DNA of 64,000 nt, taken from an alpha proteobacterium SCGC AAA240-E13 (GTDB lineage: Bacteria; Pseudomonadota; Alphaproteobacteria; Pelagibacterales; Pelagibacteraceae). Shown here in pieces: positions 33,658 to 42,476 of this stretch (positions within the stretch are counted from its first letter, which is position 1; each line of letters opens with the position of its first letter). The DNA lies in assembly GCA_000504625.1 (NCBI GenBank), contig AZHR01000005.1, positions 1 to 64,000 of the forward strand, written 5' to 3'. The notes beneath the pieces were generated by a model. That model was not told where the DNA came from and did not search any database. It saw only the letters and a list, made by a program, of their open reading frames with translations. The translations under genes and the position numbers were made by a program.

Positions 33658-35019
33658 CTATGCTATTTTAGGTAAGCCTTCGAGAGCTTTGTTGACTGCA
33701 GCTTCATTATAAGTATCCTCTGCAAGTTTATTGTCAAAGTAATCACCGTAAGCTTGCATATCAAAATGACCGTGACCACATAGATTAAAAAGGATGGTTT
33801 TGGATTTGCCATTCTTTTTACATTCAAGAGCTTCGTCTATTGCGCCTTTAACCGCATGGGTTGCTTCAGGTGCTGGAATTATTCCTTCAACGTTCGCAAA
33901 TTTCACACCAGCTTCAAAGCACTCTTTTTGTCCATAAGCTTTTGCTTCAATGGCTCCTATTTCTTTTAAATGACTAACCATTGGGGCCATACCATGATAT
34001 CTCAAACCTCCAGAATGTGTTGCAGGTGGCATAAATGATGAACCTAGAGTATGCATTTTAACTAAAGGTGTTAGATTTCCAGTGTCACCAAAATCGTAAG
34101 TATATTTTCCTTTTGTCAAAGAAGGACAAGATTTTGGTTCACACGCAATAACTCTTACTTCTTTTTTATCTCTAAATTTTTTTCCAAGGAACGGCAAAAT
34201 TAAACCTGAAAAATTACTTCCTCCACCAGTGCAGCCTATTAAAATATCAGGATAATCACCTGCCATTTCCATTTGCAGTAGAGCTTCATTGCCCACTATA
34301 GTTTGGTGCATCAAAACATGATTTAAAACACTTCCTAAGGAGTATTTAGTACTTTTGCCTTGTGCGGCCATTTCTACAGCTTCCGAAATAGCTATACCGA
34401 GACTACCGCTGTTATTTGGATCTTTTTTAAGTATTGCTTTTCCTGTATTTGTTTCGTTTGAAGGACTAGCTACACATCTTGCTCCGTATGTTTGCATTAT
34501 CATTTTTCTATACGGTTTTTGATCAAAACTGACCCTTACCATATAAACATCTAATTCTATTTTAAAAATAGAACAAGCAAAGGCAAGCGAACTACCCCAT
34601 TGTCCGGCTCCAGTTTCGGTTGTGATCTTTTTTGTACCTTCTTCTTTATTGTAAAAAGCTTGAGCAACTGCTGTGTTTGGTTTGTGACTACCTGTTGGAC
34701 TCACACCTTCATATTTATAATAAATTTTTGCAGGAGTATCTAAATGCTTTTCAAGTTTTTTTGCTCTATACAATGGTGATGGTCTCCATTGTTTATATAT
34801 TTCCCTAACTGGTCCAGGAATTTCGATTTCTCTTTCTTGTGATACTTCTTGTCCTATTAATGCCATAGGAAATAATGGTGCCAAATCATCAGGACCAATA
34901 GGTTTGTGCGTACCCGGGTGTAATGGTGGTGCTAATGGTTTTGGTAAATCAGCTGAAATATTATACCATGTCTTAGGTAGTTTACTTTCTTCCAACAAAT
35001 ATTTAATTGTATCAGACAT
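33658..35019 (-). CDS. Tryptophan synthase beta-like protein (TrpB2 type)
   Basis: A 453-residue PLP enzyme of the TrpB2 subgroup, which is longer than TrpB1 and usually lacks a TrpA partner. The PLP lysine is in SPTGSHKPNTA (about residue 115), and GCTGGGSNFSGL binds the cofactor phosphate. KITTETGAGQWGSSLA carries the equivalent of the catalytic Glu. N- and C-terminal extensions typical of TrpB2 are present. It would join indole and serine to make tryptophan, or act as a serine-using salvage enzyme. Its place 25 bases upstream of the serine-synthesis genes, on the same strand, fits its need for serine. Confidence 0.92.
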   Translation of the reverse strand: MSDTIKYLLEESKLPKTWYNISADLPKPLAPPLHPGTHKPIGPDDLAPLFPMALIGQEVSQEREIEIPGPVREIYKQWRPSPLYRAKKLEKHLDTPAKIYYKYEGVSPTGSHKPNTAVAQAFYNKEEGTKKITTETGAGQWGSSLAFACSIFKIELDVYMVRVSFDQKPYRKMIMQTYGARCVASPSNETNTGKAILKKDPNNSGSLGIAISEAVEMAAQGKSTKYSLGSVLNHVLMHQTIVGNEALLQMEMAGDYPDILIGCTGGGSNFSGLILPFLGKKFRDKKEVRVIACEPKSCPSLTKGKYTYDFGDTGNLTPLVKMHTLGSSFMPPATHSGGLRYHGMAPMVSHLKEIGAIEAKAYGQKECFEAGVKFANVEGIIPAPEATHAVKGAIDEALECKKNGKSKTILFNLCGHGHFDMQAYGDYFDNKLAEDTYNEAAVNKALEGLPKIA

Positions 35020-35088
35020 TTATGCCCTCTAGTTTGACCACATTAATAAAAAAAATCAAGAACTTAATTTGCTTTGGATAATTAAAGT

Positions 35089-35232
35089 TCATTTATTATT
35101 ACCTTTTTTATTTAGTAGTTCTATTATGGTATCTAGTTTCTTTTGAACAATCTTTATATTTTTATAAGGAACAAAATAAACAAATAATCCCAATCCTATA
35201 AGAACTAATATCCAAATAGTTATTGTGTTCAT
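35089..35232 (-). CDS. Small single-pass membrane protein (47 aa)
   Basis: An ATG-started frame of 47 codons encodes one N-terminal membrane helix (ITIWILVLIGLGLFVYFV) and a short charged, amphipathic tail (KNIKIVQKKLDTIIELLNKK). This is the pattern of a genuine small membrane protein rather than a chance frame. Its ATG overlaps the stop of a short upstream frame (ATGA). No function can be assigned. Confidence 0.5.
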   Translation of the reverse strand: MNTITIWILVLIGLGLFVYFVPYKNIKIVQKKLDTIIELLNKKGNNK

Positions 35233-35318
35233 TGTTTTAAAGTAGAATTAAAAAATTCTGAAATAAGTTTAGTGGCTTCTTTTGCTGCATCTTTATTATA
35301 TGCTTTTTCATAAATAAT
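35229..35318 (-). other. Possible very short coding sequence or gene remnant
   Basis: A 29-codon frame encodes EKAYNKDAAKEATKLISEF-like sequence, which has protein-like composition, and its stop overlaps the next small gene's ATG. There is no ATG or GTG start: only ATT is available after an in-frame TGA. It could be a remnant of a small protein or chance. Confidence 0.22.
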
Positions 35319-35640
35319 TACTCAATAATGTTAAAAGTATAGCTGATAATATTGTTGGATAAACCAAATTTTTTTTATTTAATAAATATACAATAATACA
35401 TATTATAACGACAAATAATCTAAGCCATAATTCTGCGTCTTGTAAAGCACCATATGGAAAAACAACTATTCTAGCAATCAGAGCGGCTAATATTGAGTAC
35501 GCAATACAATTAAACCATTTAAAAAGTTTAGACGTTTCATCTATTTTTTCTGAACTCACTACCCCAAAGAATCTTGATAAATAAGTTGCAAATGATGTAA
35601 CCAAAATAACTAAAATGATGTTGCTAGACATTTCGTTCAT
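35308..35640 (-). CDS. azlD: AzlD family membrane protein
   Basis: A 110-residue protein with about four hydrophobic helices, the small partner of the AzlC exporter. ATYLSRFFGVVSSEKID near the N terminus corresponds to the AzlD RxxP-type conserved region. AzlCD complexes export branched-chain amino acids or their toxic analogues. It overlaps azlC by 4 bases and closes a long minus-strand run of transport genes that begins at 42476. Confidence 0.85.
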   Translation of the reverse strand: MNEMSSNIILVILVTSFATYLSRFFGVVSSEKIDETSKLFKWFNCIAYSILAALIARIVVFPYGALQDAELWLRLFVVIICIIVYLLNKKNLVYPTILSAILLTLLSNYL

Positions 35641-36335
35641 TTAAATTCTCCAATAAAAAAAGCTATGGTTCCAGCTAAAACTCCTCCATATAAAATGGAC
35701 CACTCGGGAGATATGAAAAAAAATGCAGGACCTAGAACTGCACCCAAAATAATTGATAAACTTATTTGCAAACTTTTCATCGCACCCACCATCATGCAAG
35801 TAAAATAAACTGGATTAACAATCGCTAAACCAATCATCATTTCTTTATTTAAATAATCTGATGCTAGGAAGCCTATGATGGTTGAAGCTATCGCTATTGA
35901 CCACGTACCTGTACCAACTCCTATCCAAAAATCTATTCGGTGTTTTTTTTCTATCGACTGATAATTGCCTTTCATAATTAGCCAAGCTGAGACGGCTATA
36001 AAATGACAAGATAAGTAATATTTCCAACGTGGCTGACTTTTGTGTAACAAAAGTGGCATTAAGGAAACGGTCATTGGATACAAACGTGCATTCACCAACC
36101 AAACCGCTAAGAATATATTTATTAAAGATGCTCCTACTATAAAAGATTCTGCCATTACCAATGATCCTGGTAGTGCATAGGTTAAAAAAGTTGAAAAAAT
36201 ACTCTGTTCAAGATTAAAGCCAATATTTTTTAAAAGAGCTCCAATAGCAACAAAGCTTGCACCTAAAGCTAATGCGGGGCTATCCATTCCCTTTACTGAT
36301 TTAAAACCTTGAAAAAAATATTTTGAATTGATCAT
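35637..36335 (-). CDS. azlC: AzlC family branched-chain amino acid exporter subunit
   Basis: A 232-residue inner-membrane protein with about eight hydrophobic helices. It matches AzlC in length and in segments such as ALGASFVAIGALLKNIG, the NARLYPMTVSLMPLL loop and LGAVLGPAFFF. Together with AzlD it would export branched-chain amino acids. It starts at the last base of the upstream livF-type gene, so importer and exporter are translated from one message, an arrangement that could let the cell balance pools. Confidence 0.9.
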   Translation of the reverse strand: MINSKYFFQGFKSVKGMDSPALALGASFVAIGALLKNIGFNLEQSIFSTFLTYALPGSLVMAESFIVGASLINIFLAVWLVNARLYPMTVSLMPLLLHKSQPRWKYYLSCHFIAVSAWLIMKGNYQSIEKKHRIDFWIGVGTGTWSIAIASTIIGFLASDYLNKEMMIGLAIVNPVYFTCMMVGAMKSLQISLSIILGAVLGPAFFFISPEWSILYGGVLAGTIAFFIGEFK

Positions 36336-37123
36336 TAACCCCCAAGGAATAATCTTCCTACATCAGGATTACTCAATAAATCATCGCCTTTTCCAGCAAT
36401 CGTCGTTTGACCTGAAACTAATACGTAACCAATATCTGCAAATTCTAAACCTTTTTTTGCATTTTGTTCTACAAGAATAATTGTTTTTTTTTCATTGTTT
36501 TGCAGATCTCCCAAAATCTCAAAAACCATGTCTATATATTTGGGTTCTAAACCAATCGATGGTTCATCAACCAATAAAACGCTTGGCTTCATAACTAAAG
36601 CTCTTGATATCTCAAGCAATCTTCGTTCACCACCGGATAAAACTTTTGCCTTTTGATTTCTTCGATTTCTCAACATTTCATACTTCTCTAAAATTTTCTC
36701 TGCTTCTTGGTAAGACTCTTCAGTTCTATCTTTAATATACCCTCCCATGAGTAAGTTCTCTTCAACCGTCATGTCAGGAAAAACCGAATTGTCTTGAAGT
36801 ATATAAGCGATTCCAACTGATTTAAGTTTTTGAGCAGGAGTCATTTTTGTAATTTCTTTTCCTTCAATTTCTATTTTGCCTGAAAAAATATTTGTAAATC
36901 CATAAATAGAATGGAGGATTGTAGATTTTCCTGCACCGTTAGGTCCAATTAAACATAATGATTGTGCTTTACTAACAAACAAATCAAAATTGTGAAGAAT
37001 TTCCATTTTCCCGTAACCAGCCGAAAGTTGTTTAATTGTTAAATGGGTTTCAATTGATGAAAGTTTTTTTAGATCGCTTGAATCTGGTGCTTTACCTAAA
37101 ACTGAATATTGATCTGAAGACAT
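36335..37123 (-). CDS. livF: Branched-chain-amino-acid-type ABC ATP-binding protein (LivF-like, second system)
   Basis: A 262-residue ATPase with Walker A GPNGAGKST (about residues 59-67), signature LSGGERRLLEISRAL and Walker B LLVDEPSIGLEP. The C terminus NPDVGRLFLGG is the LivF ending. It has about 25 extra N-terminal residues before the first strand compared with the other LivF in this window. It is 2 bases downstream of its LivG partner and directly adjoins azlC. Confidence 0.93.
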   Translation of the reverse strand: MSSDQYSVLGKAPDSSDLKKLSSIETHLTIKQLSAGYGKMEILHNFDLFVSKAQSLCLIGPNGAGKSTILHSIYGFTNIFSGKIEIEGKEITKMTPAQKLKSVGIAYILQDNSVFPDMTVEENLLMGGYIKDRTEESYQEAEKILEKYEMLRNRRNQKAKVLSGGERRLLEISRALVMKPSVLLVDEPSIGLEPKYIDMVFEILGDLQNNEKKTIILVEQNAKKGLEFADIGYVLVSGQTTIAGKGDDLLSNPDVGRLFLGG

Positions 37124-37125
37124 GA

Positions 37126-37869
37126 TTATCGTGCTCCTAAATAAGCTTCAACAACCCGTTTATCATTTTTAATTTGTTCAGGTGAACCTTCAGCTAACAG
37201 TTCTCCGTGTGCTAAACAGAAAATTTTTTGAGCAAGATTCATAATTACCCTCATATTGTGTTCAATTACCAAAAGAGTAATTCCAAACTCTTTATTTACC
37301 TTAATCAACCTATCTATAATTCCATTGATCAAAGTTGGATTAATTCCAGCAGTTGGTTCGTCAAGTAAAAGCATTTTTGGCTCATTCATTAAAGCCATTG
37401 CCAATTCTAAAAGTTTTTGTTGTCCGAAAGACAGATCACCTGCTCTAAGCTTTCTTTTTTGATACAAACCCACAAATTCTAATAGTTTTTCAGCTTTTGT
37501 AGTTAGTTCTTCTGGAATTTTTGAGAAAACTGAAAATATTTTATCATCTTTAGGTTTATTGCTGATTAACATATTTTGAACGCAGTTTAATTTTCCATAA
37601 ATTCTTGTTTGTTGAAAAGTTCTCAATAATCCTAATTTTGCAACAACAGGTACTGACAATTTAGAAAGTTCTTTTCCTTCAAATTTTATTGATCCTTTGT
37701 CAATGTGATGTGTTCCGACAATAGAATTGAATAAAGTTGTTTTTCCAGATCCATTAGGGCCAATTAATCCAACAATTGAACCTTGGTCTACATTTAGAGA
37801 GATGTTTTCGTTAGCTTTTACTCCACCAAAATATTTATAAACCTGATCAATCTCTAGTATTGTACTCAT
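37126..37869 (-). CDS. livG: Branched-chain-amino-acid-type ABC ATP-binding protein (LivG-like, second system)
   Basis: A 247-residue ATPase with Walker A GPNGSGKTT (about residues 35-43) and Walker B LLLDEPTAGINP. The signature reads LSFGQQKLLELAMAL, with Phe in place of the usual second Gly, a common LivG variant. The C terminus VVEAYLGAR is typical. It shares one base with the end of livM and precedes livF by 2 bases. Confidence 0.93.
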   Translation of the reverse strand: MSTILEIDQVYKYFGGVKANENISLNVDQGSIVGLIGPNGSGKTTLFNSIVGTHHIDKGSIKFEGKELSKLSVPVVAKLGLLRTFQQTRIYGKLNCVQNMLISNKPKDDKIFSVFSKIPEELTTKAEKLLEFVGLYQKRKLRAGDLSFGQQKLLELAMALMNEPKMLLLDEPTAGINPTLINGIIDRLIKVNKEFGITLLVIEHNMRVIMNLAQKIFCLAHGELLAEGSPEQIKNDKRVVEAYLGAR

Positions 37870-38924
37870 TATTTTAGTTCCACCTGTGCTTTTCTATCTA
37901 CTTCATCAACAACTTCTCCAAATTTTTCTGGATATTTTTCTCTTAGCCAACCCATAATTCCTTCTGGGAAATAGATAACTATGACAACGATCAAAACTCC
38001 AAGAGCAACATACTGCCATCCTAAGAATAAAGTCCAAAAACCTTCCTTGAAAAGATGAAAAATAGTAGCTCCGACAATTGGTCCCCACAAAGTTCCCTTG
38101 CCTCCGAGAATGGCCATCAACACCATAAACACTCCATATGTTGATCCAGCAAAAGCAATTTCAACAGGTTCAATATAACCAACCATGTTTCCCATTAAAC
38201 CCCCAGCTATACCAACGAAGAAGGCTGAAACTATCCACCCAATGATTTTATACCTCATTGTTGGAATTCCCATGGCTTCAGCTTTATCTTCATTATCTCT
38301 TATGGCATTTAAAACTAACCCAAATCTTGTTTTGTAAGCCCACTGTAAGAAAACAAAAGTTGCTATCATTAAAACAAAACAAATGTAGTAGAAAAATTCC
38401 GATCTAAGTTCCGTATCACCAATTCCTTTTGGCCATGGTGGCGTAGTCATTCCTTGTCCAGCGCCAATAAGCTCAATACCCCCAGCTATTTCTCCAGCAG
38501 CGATAGCCAAACCTAATGTGCATATTGCAAAGTAATGTCCTCTTAATCCTAAAATTCCATAACCAATCAACGCTGCAACAAGTGCTGGAACTATCCCAGC
38601 TAAAATCAAACCTACAAAAAAACCTTGAAAATATTGAGAAGGCTCATGTACAAAAGTTTTTTCTCCCCCACTTGCTGTCCATTCTGCAAGAGGAAAATAT
38701 ATTCCTATTTGAATGCTTGCACATAAATACATTCCAATACCAAAGAACAGAATGTTACCAAAAGTGTTATAACCCATCTGTCCTCCTTGAACATCCCAGG
38801 TCATCGCTAAAACAATAAGTATATACAGAAATGAAATTTGAAGTTTAAACGCAGGAAATATGAACGGCGCAACTAAACCTAAAACCAATAAACCACTATA
38901 GAGAATTAAATTGTTTTTTTTCAT
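37869..38924 (-). CDS. livM: Branched-chain-amino-acid-type ABC permease (LivM-like, second system)
   Basis: A 351-residue permease with about eight to nine hydrophobic helices. Family marks are TWDVQGGQMGYNTFGNILFFGIG (short form GYNTFGN), GLRGHYFAICTLGLAIAAGEI and the EAA-like loop NAIRDNEDKAEAMGIP around residue 215, and FPEGIMGWL near the end. It lies 1 base after a small hypothetical gene, inside the operon headed by the binding protein at 42476. Confidence 0.93.
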   Translation of the reverse strand: MKKNNLILYSGLLVLGLVAPFIFPAFKLQISFLYILIVLAMTWDVQGGQMGYNTFGNILFFGIGMYLCASIQIGIYFPLAEWTASGGEKTFVHEPSQYFQGFFVGLILAGIVPALVAALIGYGILGLRGHYFAICTLGLAIAAGEIAGGIELIGAGQGMTTPPWPKGIGDTELRSEFFYYICFVLMIATFVFLQWAYKTRFGLVLNAIRDNEDKAEAMGIPTMRYKIIGWIVSAFFVGIAGGLMGNMVGYIEPVEIAFAGSTYGVFMVLMAILGGKGTLWGPIVGATIFHLFKEGFWTLFLGWQYVALGVLIVVIVIYFPEGIMGWLREKYPEKFGEVVDEVDRKAQVELK

Positions 38925-38925
38925 T

Positions 38926-39108
38926 TTATTTTTCTTTATATAATTTCTTTATTTTTTTTCTAAATTCATCGTTGACCGTAAATGCACATCCGCTTTGAGT
39001 ATGTAAACTCGTTCCAGTCTTGTGATATTCATTTAGATGATCAAGAAATTCCTTCAGATCAACTTCAAGAAATTTTCTATTATCATCTTTTAAAATAGTT
39101 TTTTTCAT
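38926..39108 (-). CDS. Hypothetical 60-aa protein within Liv operon
   Basis: A 60-codon, highly charged (Lys/Glu/Asp-rich) soluble protein with one Cys and no membrane segment. It lies 1 base after the dioxygenase gene and 1 base before livM, so it is almost certainly translated as part of the operon. I do not recognise a family. It could be a small regulator or binding partner; nothing in the sequence settles this. Confidence 0.6.
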   Translation of the reverse strand: MKKTILKDDNRKFLEVDLKEFLDHLNEYHKTGTSLHTQSGCAFTVNDEFRKKIKKLYKEK

Positions 39109-39109
39109 T

Positions 39110-39949
39110 TTAAATATTTCTCGGCCAAAGTTGTGGAAAGAAAGATCCGCCTAGTTTATCACCACTTTTGTAACCAGCGTCTTGCATAGCTTTTCGGTAT
39201 GTATAACTCGTCCAATCTCCCTCATAGTCAATTCTAGTATTCTCTTTTGCTAATCTTAAAGTATAACGGCTTAAGGTTTTTTTAGGTAAAGATTGATTAA
39301 GTGTGCCGTGTAGTGTTCTAATATCAAACATCACACAATCTCCTAATTCGCAATCCCATTTTAAAAATTCATATTTATTTTTATTTGCTAAAATATTTGG
39401 AGGGTCTTCGTATTTTTTTCCATTAATAATAGATTCTTTTCCTTCCACTTTGTGACCATCGGTAAAACGAACTCTTAAAAAAATTTTATTCCATAAATGG
39501 GAACTTTTAACCCAAGCAACTCCTTCGTCTTTACTGGTAGGTTCCAATGGCAACCAAAGAATACATATGGTTCCATCAACATCAAAGTAGGATATGTCAT
39601 GGTGAAATGGTGTTGATGATTTGGCACCTGCTTCTCTTAAAAACCAATTATCCATTAATAGATTTATCTTTTTAGCTAACATCAATTCTGAAGCTATTTG
39701 AGAAACAGGAGAATTGAATACAAAATCTTTAAACTCGGATACTCGATCCCAAGTCCAATAATCTTCTAAATAAGCTGGAATATTTTTTTGTGTTGTATGA
39801 GATTTAAATCTAGGACTTGGAGATTTTATATCTTTTTTAATTCCTGTTTTTAGTTTTTCAATCCAGCTAATATCAAACTTTTTTCTAAGAACAATAGCTC
39901 CATCGGTTTTGAATTTTTCAACTTCTTTTGTTGTTAGTAAATTTTTCAT
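39110..39949 (-). CDS. Phytanoyl-CoA dioxygenase (PhyH) family protein
   Basis: A 279-residue Fe(II)/2-oxoglutarate dioxygenase of the PhyH family, which includes ectoine hydroxylase and many amino-acid or natural-product hydroxylases. The first iron ligands are in FHHDISYFD (His-x-Asp); the distal His is in RTLHGTLNQ and the 2-oxoglutarate Arg in SRYTLRL. No signal peptide, so it acts in the cytoplasm. Because it is embedded between the permease genes of a Liv-type importer, it probably hydroxylates the imported compound (inference). The substrate is unknown. Confidence 0.85.
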   Translation of the reverse strand: MKNLLTTKEVEKFKTDGAIVLRKKFDISWIEKLKTGIKKDIKSPSPRFKSHTTQKNIPAYLEDYWTWDRVSEFKDFVFNSPVSQIASELMLAKKINLLMDNWFLREAGAKSSTPFHHDISYFDVDGTICILWLPLEPTSKDEGVAWVKSSHLWNKIFLRVRFTDGHKVEGKESIINGKKYEDPPNILANKNKYEFLKWDCELGDCVMFDIRTLHGTLNQSLPKKTLSRYTLRLAKENTRIDYEGDWTSYTYRKAMQDAGYKSGDKLGGSFFPQLWPRNI

Positions 39950-39953
39950 TTTT

Positions 39954-40292
39954 TTATATATTTGTTTTTCCCATTAAATTAACCATTAAAACTCCCACAA
40001 TAATTAACCCTAATCCTATAATTGTATAAAGATTTGGTGTCTGATTAAATTTAACAACTCCAACAGCTACAGTGGCAATAATGGTTAATCCCGCAAAAGA
40101 AGCGTAAGTAATACCGACTGGTATAGTCTTCATAACATGAGACAATGAATACATGCATAAAACAATTGTAACTGCAGTGATAATACTAGGTATCCATAAT
40201 GTAAAACCTTCAGCACTTTTTGCAAAAGTATTTGATGCTGTTCCCAAAACTACAGCCAAAATTAAAAATAAATATGAAATAATTGTGCTCAT
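39954..40292 (-). CDS. Small multidrug resistance (SMR)-fold membrane protein lacking the key Glu
   Basis: A 112-residue protein with four hydrophobic helices and clear SMR family markers: SAEGFT after helix 1, IPVGITYASFAG in helix 3 (EmrE has IPTGIAYAIWSG) and VGVLMVNLMG at the end. In EmrE, Glu14 in helix 1 binds protons and substrate. Helix 1 here (SYLFLILAVVLGTASNTFA) has no acidic residue, so the usual antiport mechanism cannot apply. The gene overlaps livH by 4 bases, inside the importer operon. It might be an accessory membrane subunit or a facilitator. Confidence 0.8.
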   Translation of the reverse strand: MSTIISYLFLILAVVLGTASNTFAKSAEGFTLWIPSIITAVTIVLCMYSLSHVMKTIPVGITYASFAGLTIIATVAVGVVKFNQTPNLYTIIGLGLIIVGVLMVNLMGKTNI

Positions 40293-41182
40293 TTTAAATA
40301 CTCCCTCTTTCTAGATAAAATAAATCGTCTATAAACAAGAATAAAAACAAGCAGCATAAACACTGCTCCAATTCTAAATTCTGTGCCTAAAATATAATCA
40401 GCAAATTCTTCGAAAACTCCTAAACCCATCCCTGATAAAGCTACAGCAGGCAAATTTCCTAAACCAGCTACAATTACAATCATGAAGGATCTTACCGTGT
40501 AAGGTAAGCCTACATAAGGATGAAGCGTAAATGTGATAGAAATTAAAGATCCAGCTACTCCGCATAAAGCTGCATTAATCCCAAATGTTGCTGCATAAAC
40601 TTTTTCAGTGTCTACGCCTAAAATTTTAGCGGCTCTTGCATTTTGTGAGGTAGCTCTTATTGCGCGACCCAATTTAGATCTTTTCATATAAATAACTAAA
40701 CCGATTGCAAAAATGACACTTACAACAGCAGAAAATATTTTAGCATTAGGAAGCGTTACTAATCCTTCAAAAAACATTGTGGTTCCAAAATTAGACTGGG
40801 CAACAACAACATCCGCTCCAAAAATAAAATTCATTAATTGTTGAGTTAAAATACTAATTCCAAAAGTTGCTAAAATAGAAATAAATAAATCTCGATCGAC
40901 TACTCTACAAATAACTAACTTATAGAGAAGCCAGCCAATAAAAAACATTATAATAGGAGAAACAATTACTCCGAAAGCAGGATGAATACCCATTGTATAC
41001 ATAGTGTAAGCAATGTATCCTCCCAAAATTACTAACTCTCCTTGAGCAATATTGATGATATTCATTACTCCCCATTGGAGAGCCATACCATAAGCAATTA
41101 AAGCAAATAAAATTCCAAGGAGAATGCCATCCATGGATGCTTGAACCATTAAAATTGGCACTTTAAAAATTAGTAGATCCAT
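40289..41182 (-). CDS. livH: Branched-chain-amino-acid-type ABC permease (LivH-like, second system)
   Basis: A 297-residue permease with about eight helices. LivH hallmarks are MDGILLGILFALIAYGMALQWG near the N terminus (short form LIAYGMALQWGVMNIINIAQGE around residue 25) and the EAA-like loop RAIRATSQNARAAKILGVD at about residue 175. It follows the binding-protein gene after a terminator-like hairpin and overlaps the SMR gene by 4 bases. Confidence 0.94.
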   Translation of the reverse strand: MDLLIFKVPILMVQASMDGILLGILFALIAYGMALQWGVMNIINIAQGELVILGGYIAYTMYTMGIHPAFGVIVSPIIMFFIGWLLYKLVICRVVDRDLFISILATFGISILTQQLMNFIFGADVVVAQSNFGTTMFFEGLVTLPNAKIFSAVVSVIFAIGLVIYMKRSKLGRAIRATSQNARAAKILGVDTEKVYAATFGINAALCGVAGSLISITFTLHPYVGLPYTVRSFMIVIVAGLGNLPAVALSGMGLGVFEEFADYILGTEFRIGAVFMLLVFILVYRRFILSRKREYLK

Positions 41183-41191
41183 AGAGTTTAC

Positions 41192-41223
41192 AAAAAAAAT
41201 GCCCCCTGATTTTAGGGGGCATT
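41192..41223 (-). terminator. Intercistronic rho-independent terminator after binding-protein gene
   Basis: On the minus strand a 9-bp stem (ATGCCCCCT pairing with AGGGGGCAT, 6-base loop) is followed by a run of eight T. It lies between the binding-protein stop and the livH start, so most transcripts should end after the binding protein. Confidence 0.92.
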
Positions 41224-41237
41224 AAATAGGTTTATTT

Positions 41238-42476
41238 TTATCTTTCAGACCACTTAGGAACTGGATGCACTAATTCATGAGATGCCCATTTTGTAGGAGC
41301 AACCAATCTGTTCGCGCATGTATCGCCTTCACATCTTACTTGAAATAATACCATTGGTTTAGCTGTATTTTGACCACCTGAACCAAATTTTATGTTTCCA
41401 TAAAAAGTTTGCATATCAGTTTTAGCTAAAGCGTCTCTAACTTTTTCTGTATCAAAGGAATTTGCTCTTTCAAACGCATCTTTCCATACTAAAAGTGCTG
41501 CTGAAGATTCTGCTGCTTGATAAGGAGGCGTATAACCAAACTCCACATTAAAGTCATTATCATACTTCAAACCATCACCGAAGAAATCATCTTTGTAAGA
41601 TAATTCTTTATGCCATTGAGCAGCACAAAGAGCATACTCTGATTTTTTACCATGTTGTTTTGCAAGCTTTGAAGCGTCACAGTGCGTCATTGCTAACATT
41701 GGAACATCTACTTGCATTTCAGCTAATTGTCTAATTGCAGTTAGTGCACCTTTTGAGTGACCGGATACAACTAACACATCTGGCTTAGTTGCTTTAACTT
41801 TTGCCAAAGTTGCTGCCATATCATTTAGCTCTTTAGGTAATTTATCATCGATAATGATTTTTGAACCTGTTCTTTCAGCAGCATCAACAATGCCCAATCT
41901 TACGTCTTGAGAAAAAGCATCTTGTTCAAATGCCATTGCTATATTAACTGGTTTACCACCATTTTTTTCAACTGCTAAATCTATAGCTACTTCAAGATAT
42001 TGATTCGCAGGTGAAAGTACTGCAAATAAATATTTATAGCCTTTAGTAAATAATGATCTAGATGCACCGTTTGCTTCAACCATAGGAATTTTATTTTCCT
42101 CAGTTATTGGTGCAATAGCTTTTGTTAAACCTGAACTGTAAGGTCCAAGCATAAACTTAACGCCGTCTTGTTTTATAAGTCTTTCTGCCAACTGAGCAGC
42201 ACGACCAGAGTTTGACTCATCATCATAATAAATGATGTTAAATTTATAGGATTTTCCTCCTACTTTAACCCCTCCCATTTGATTTATTCTGGTAACGGCA
42301 AGGTTATAACCATTTTGGGTATGCTTACCATTTGTAGAATATTTTCCAGTGAGAGAAACTGCGGCTCCTAAAATAATTTTATCACCCTCAACTTTTGAAA
42401 AAGAAGTTGATGTAGTTCCTAAAATTAGGCCTAGTGTAGAAAGAAGAATCAATGCAAATTTGTATATTTTTTTCAT
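41238..42476 (-). CDS. Branched-chain-amino-acid-type ABC substrate-binding protein (second system)
   Basis: A 412-residue periplasmic binding protein of the LivJ/amide-urea type-I fold. The signal peptide (MKKIYKFALILLSTLGLILG, cleavage after SFS) precedes KIILGAAVSLTGKYSTNGK, a standard first strand and ligand loop. Other family marks are IYYDDESNSGRAAQLAERLI, MLGPYSSGLTKAIAP and MVEANGASRSLF. Cys residues near the C terminus (RCEGDTCANR) may form a disulfide. First gene of the operon that runs to azlD; a terminator directly downstream should make it the most abundant product. Confidence 0.94.
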   Translation of the reverse strand: MKKIYKFALILLSTLGLILGTTSTSFSKVEGDKIILGAAVSLTGKYSTNGKHTQNGYNLAVTRINQMGGVKVGGKSYKFNIIYYDDESNSGRAAQLAERLIKQDGVKFMLGPYSSGLTKAIAPITEENKIPMVEANGASRSLFTKGYKYLFAVLSPANQYLEVAIDLAVEKNGGKPVNIAMAFEQDAFSQDVRLGIVDAAERTGSKIIIDDKLPKELNDMAATLAKVKATKPDVLVVSGHSKGALTAIRQLAEMQVDVPMLAMTHCDASKLAKQHGKKSEYALCAAQWHKELSYKDDFFGDGLKYDNDFNVEFGYTPPYQAAESSAALLVWKDAFERANSFDTEKVRDALAKTDMQTFYGNIKFGSGGQNTAKPMVLFQVRCEGDTCANRLVAPTKWASHELVHPVPKWSER

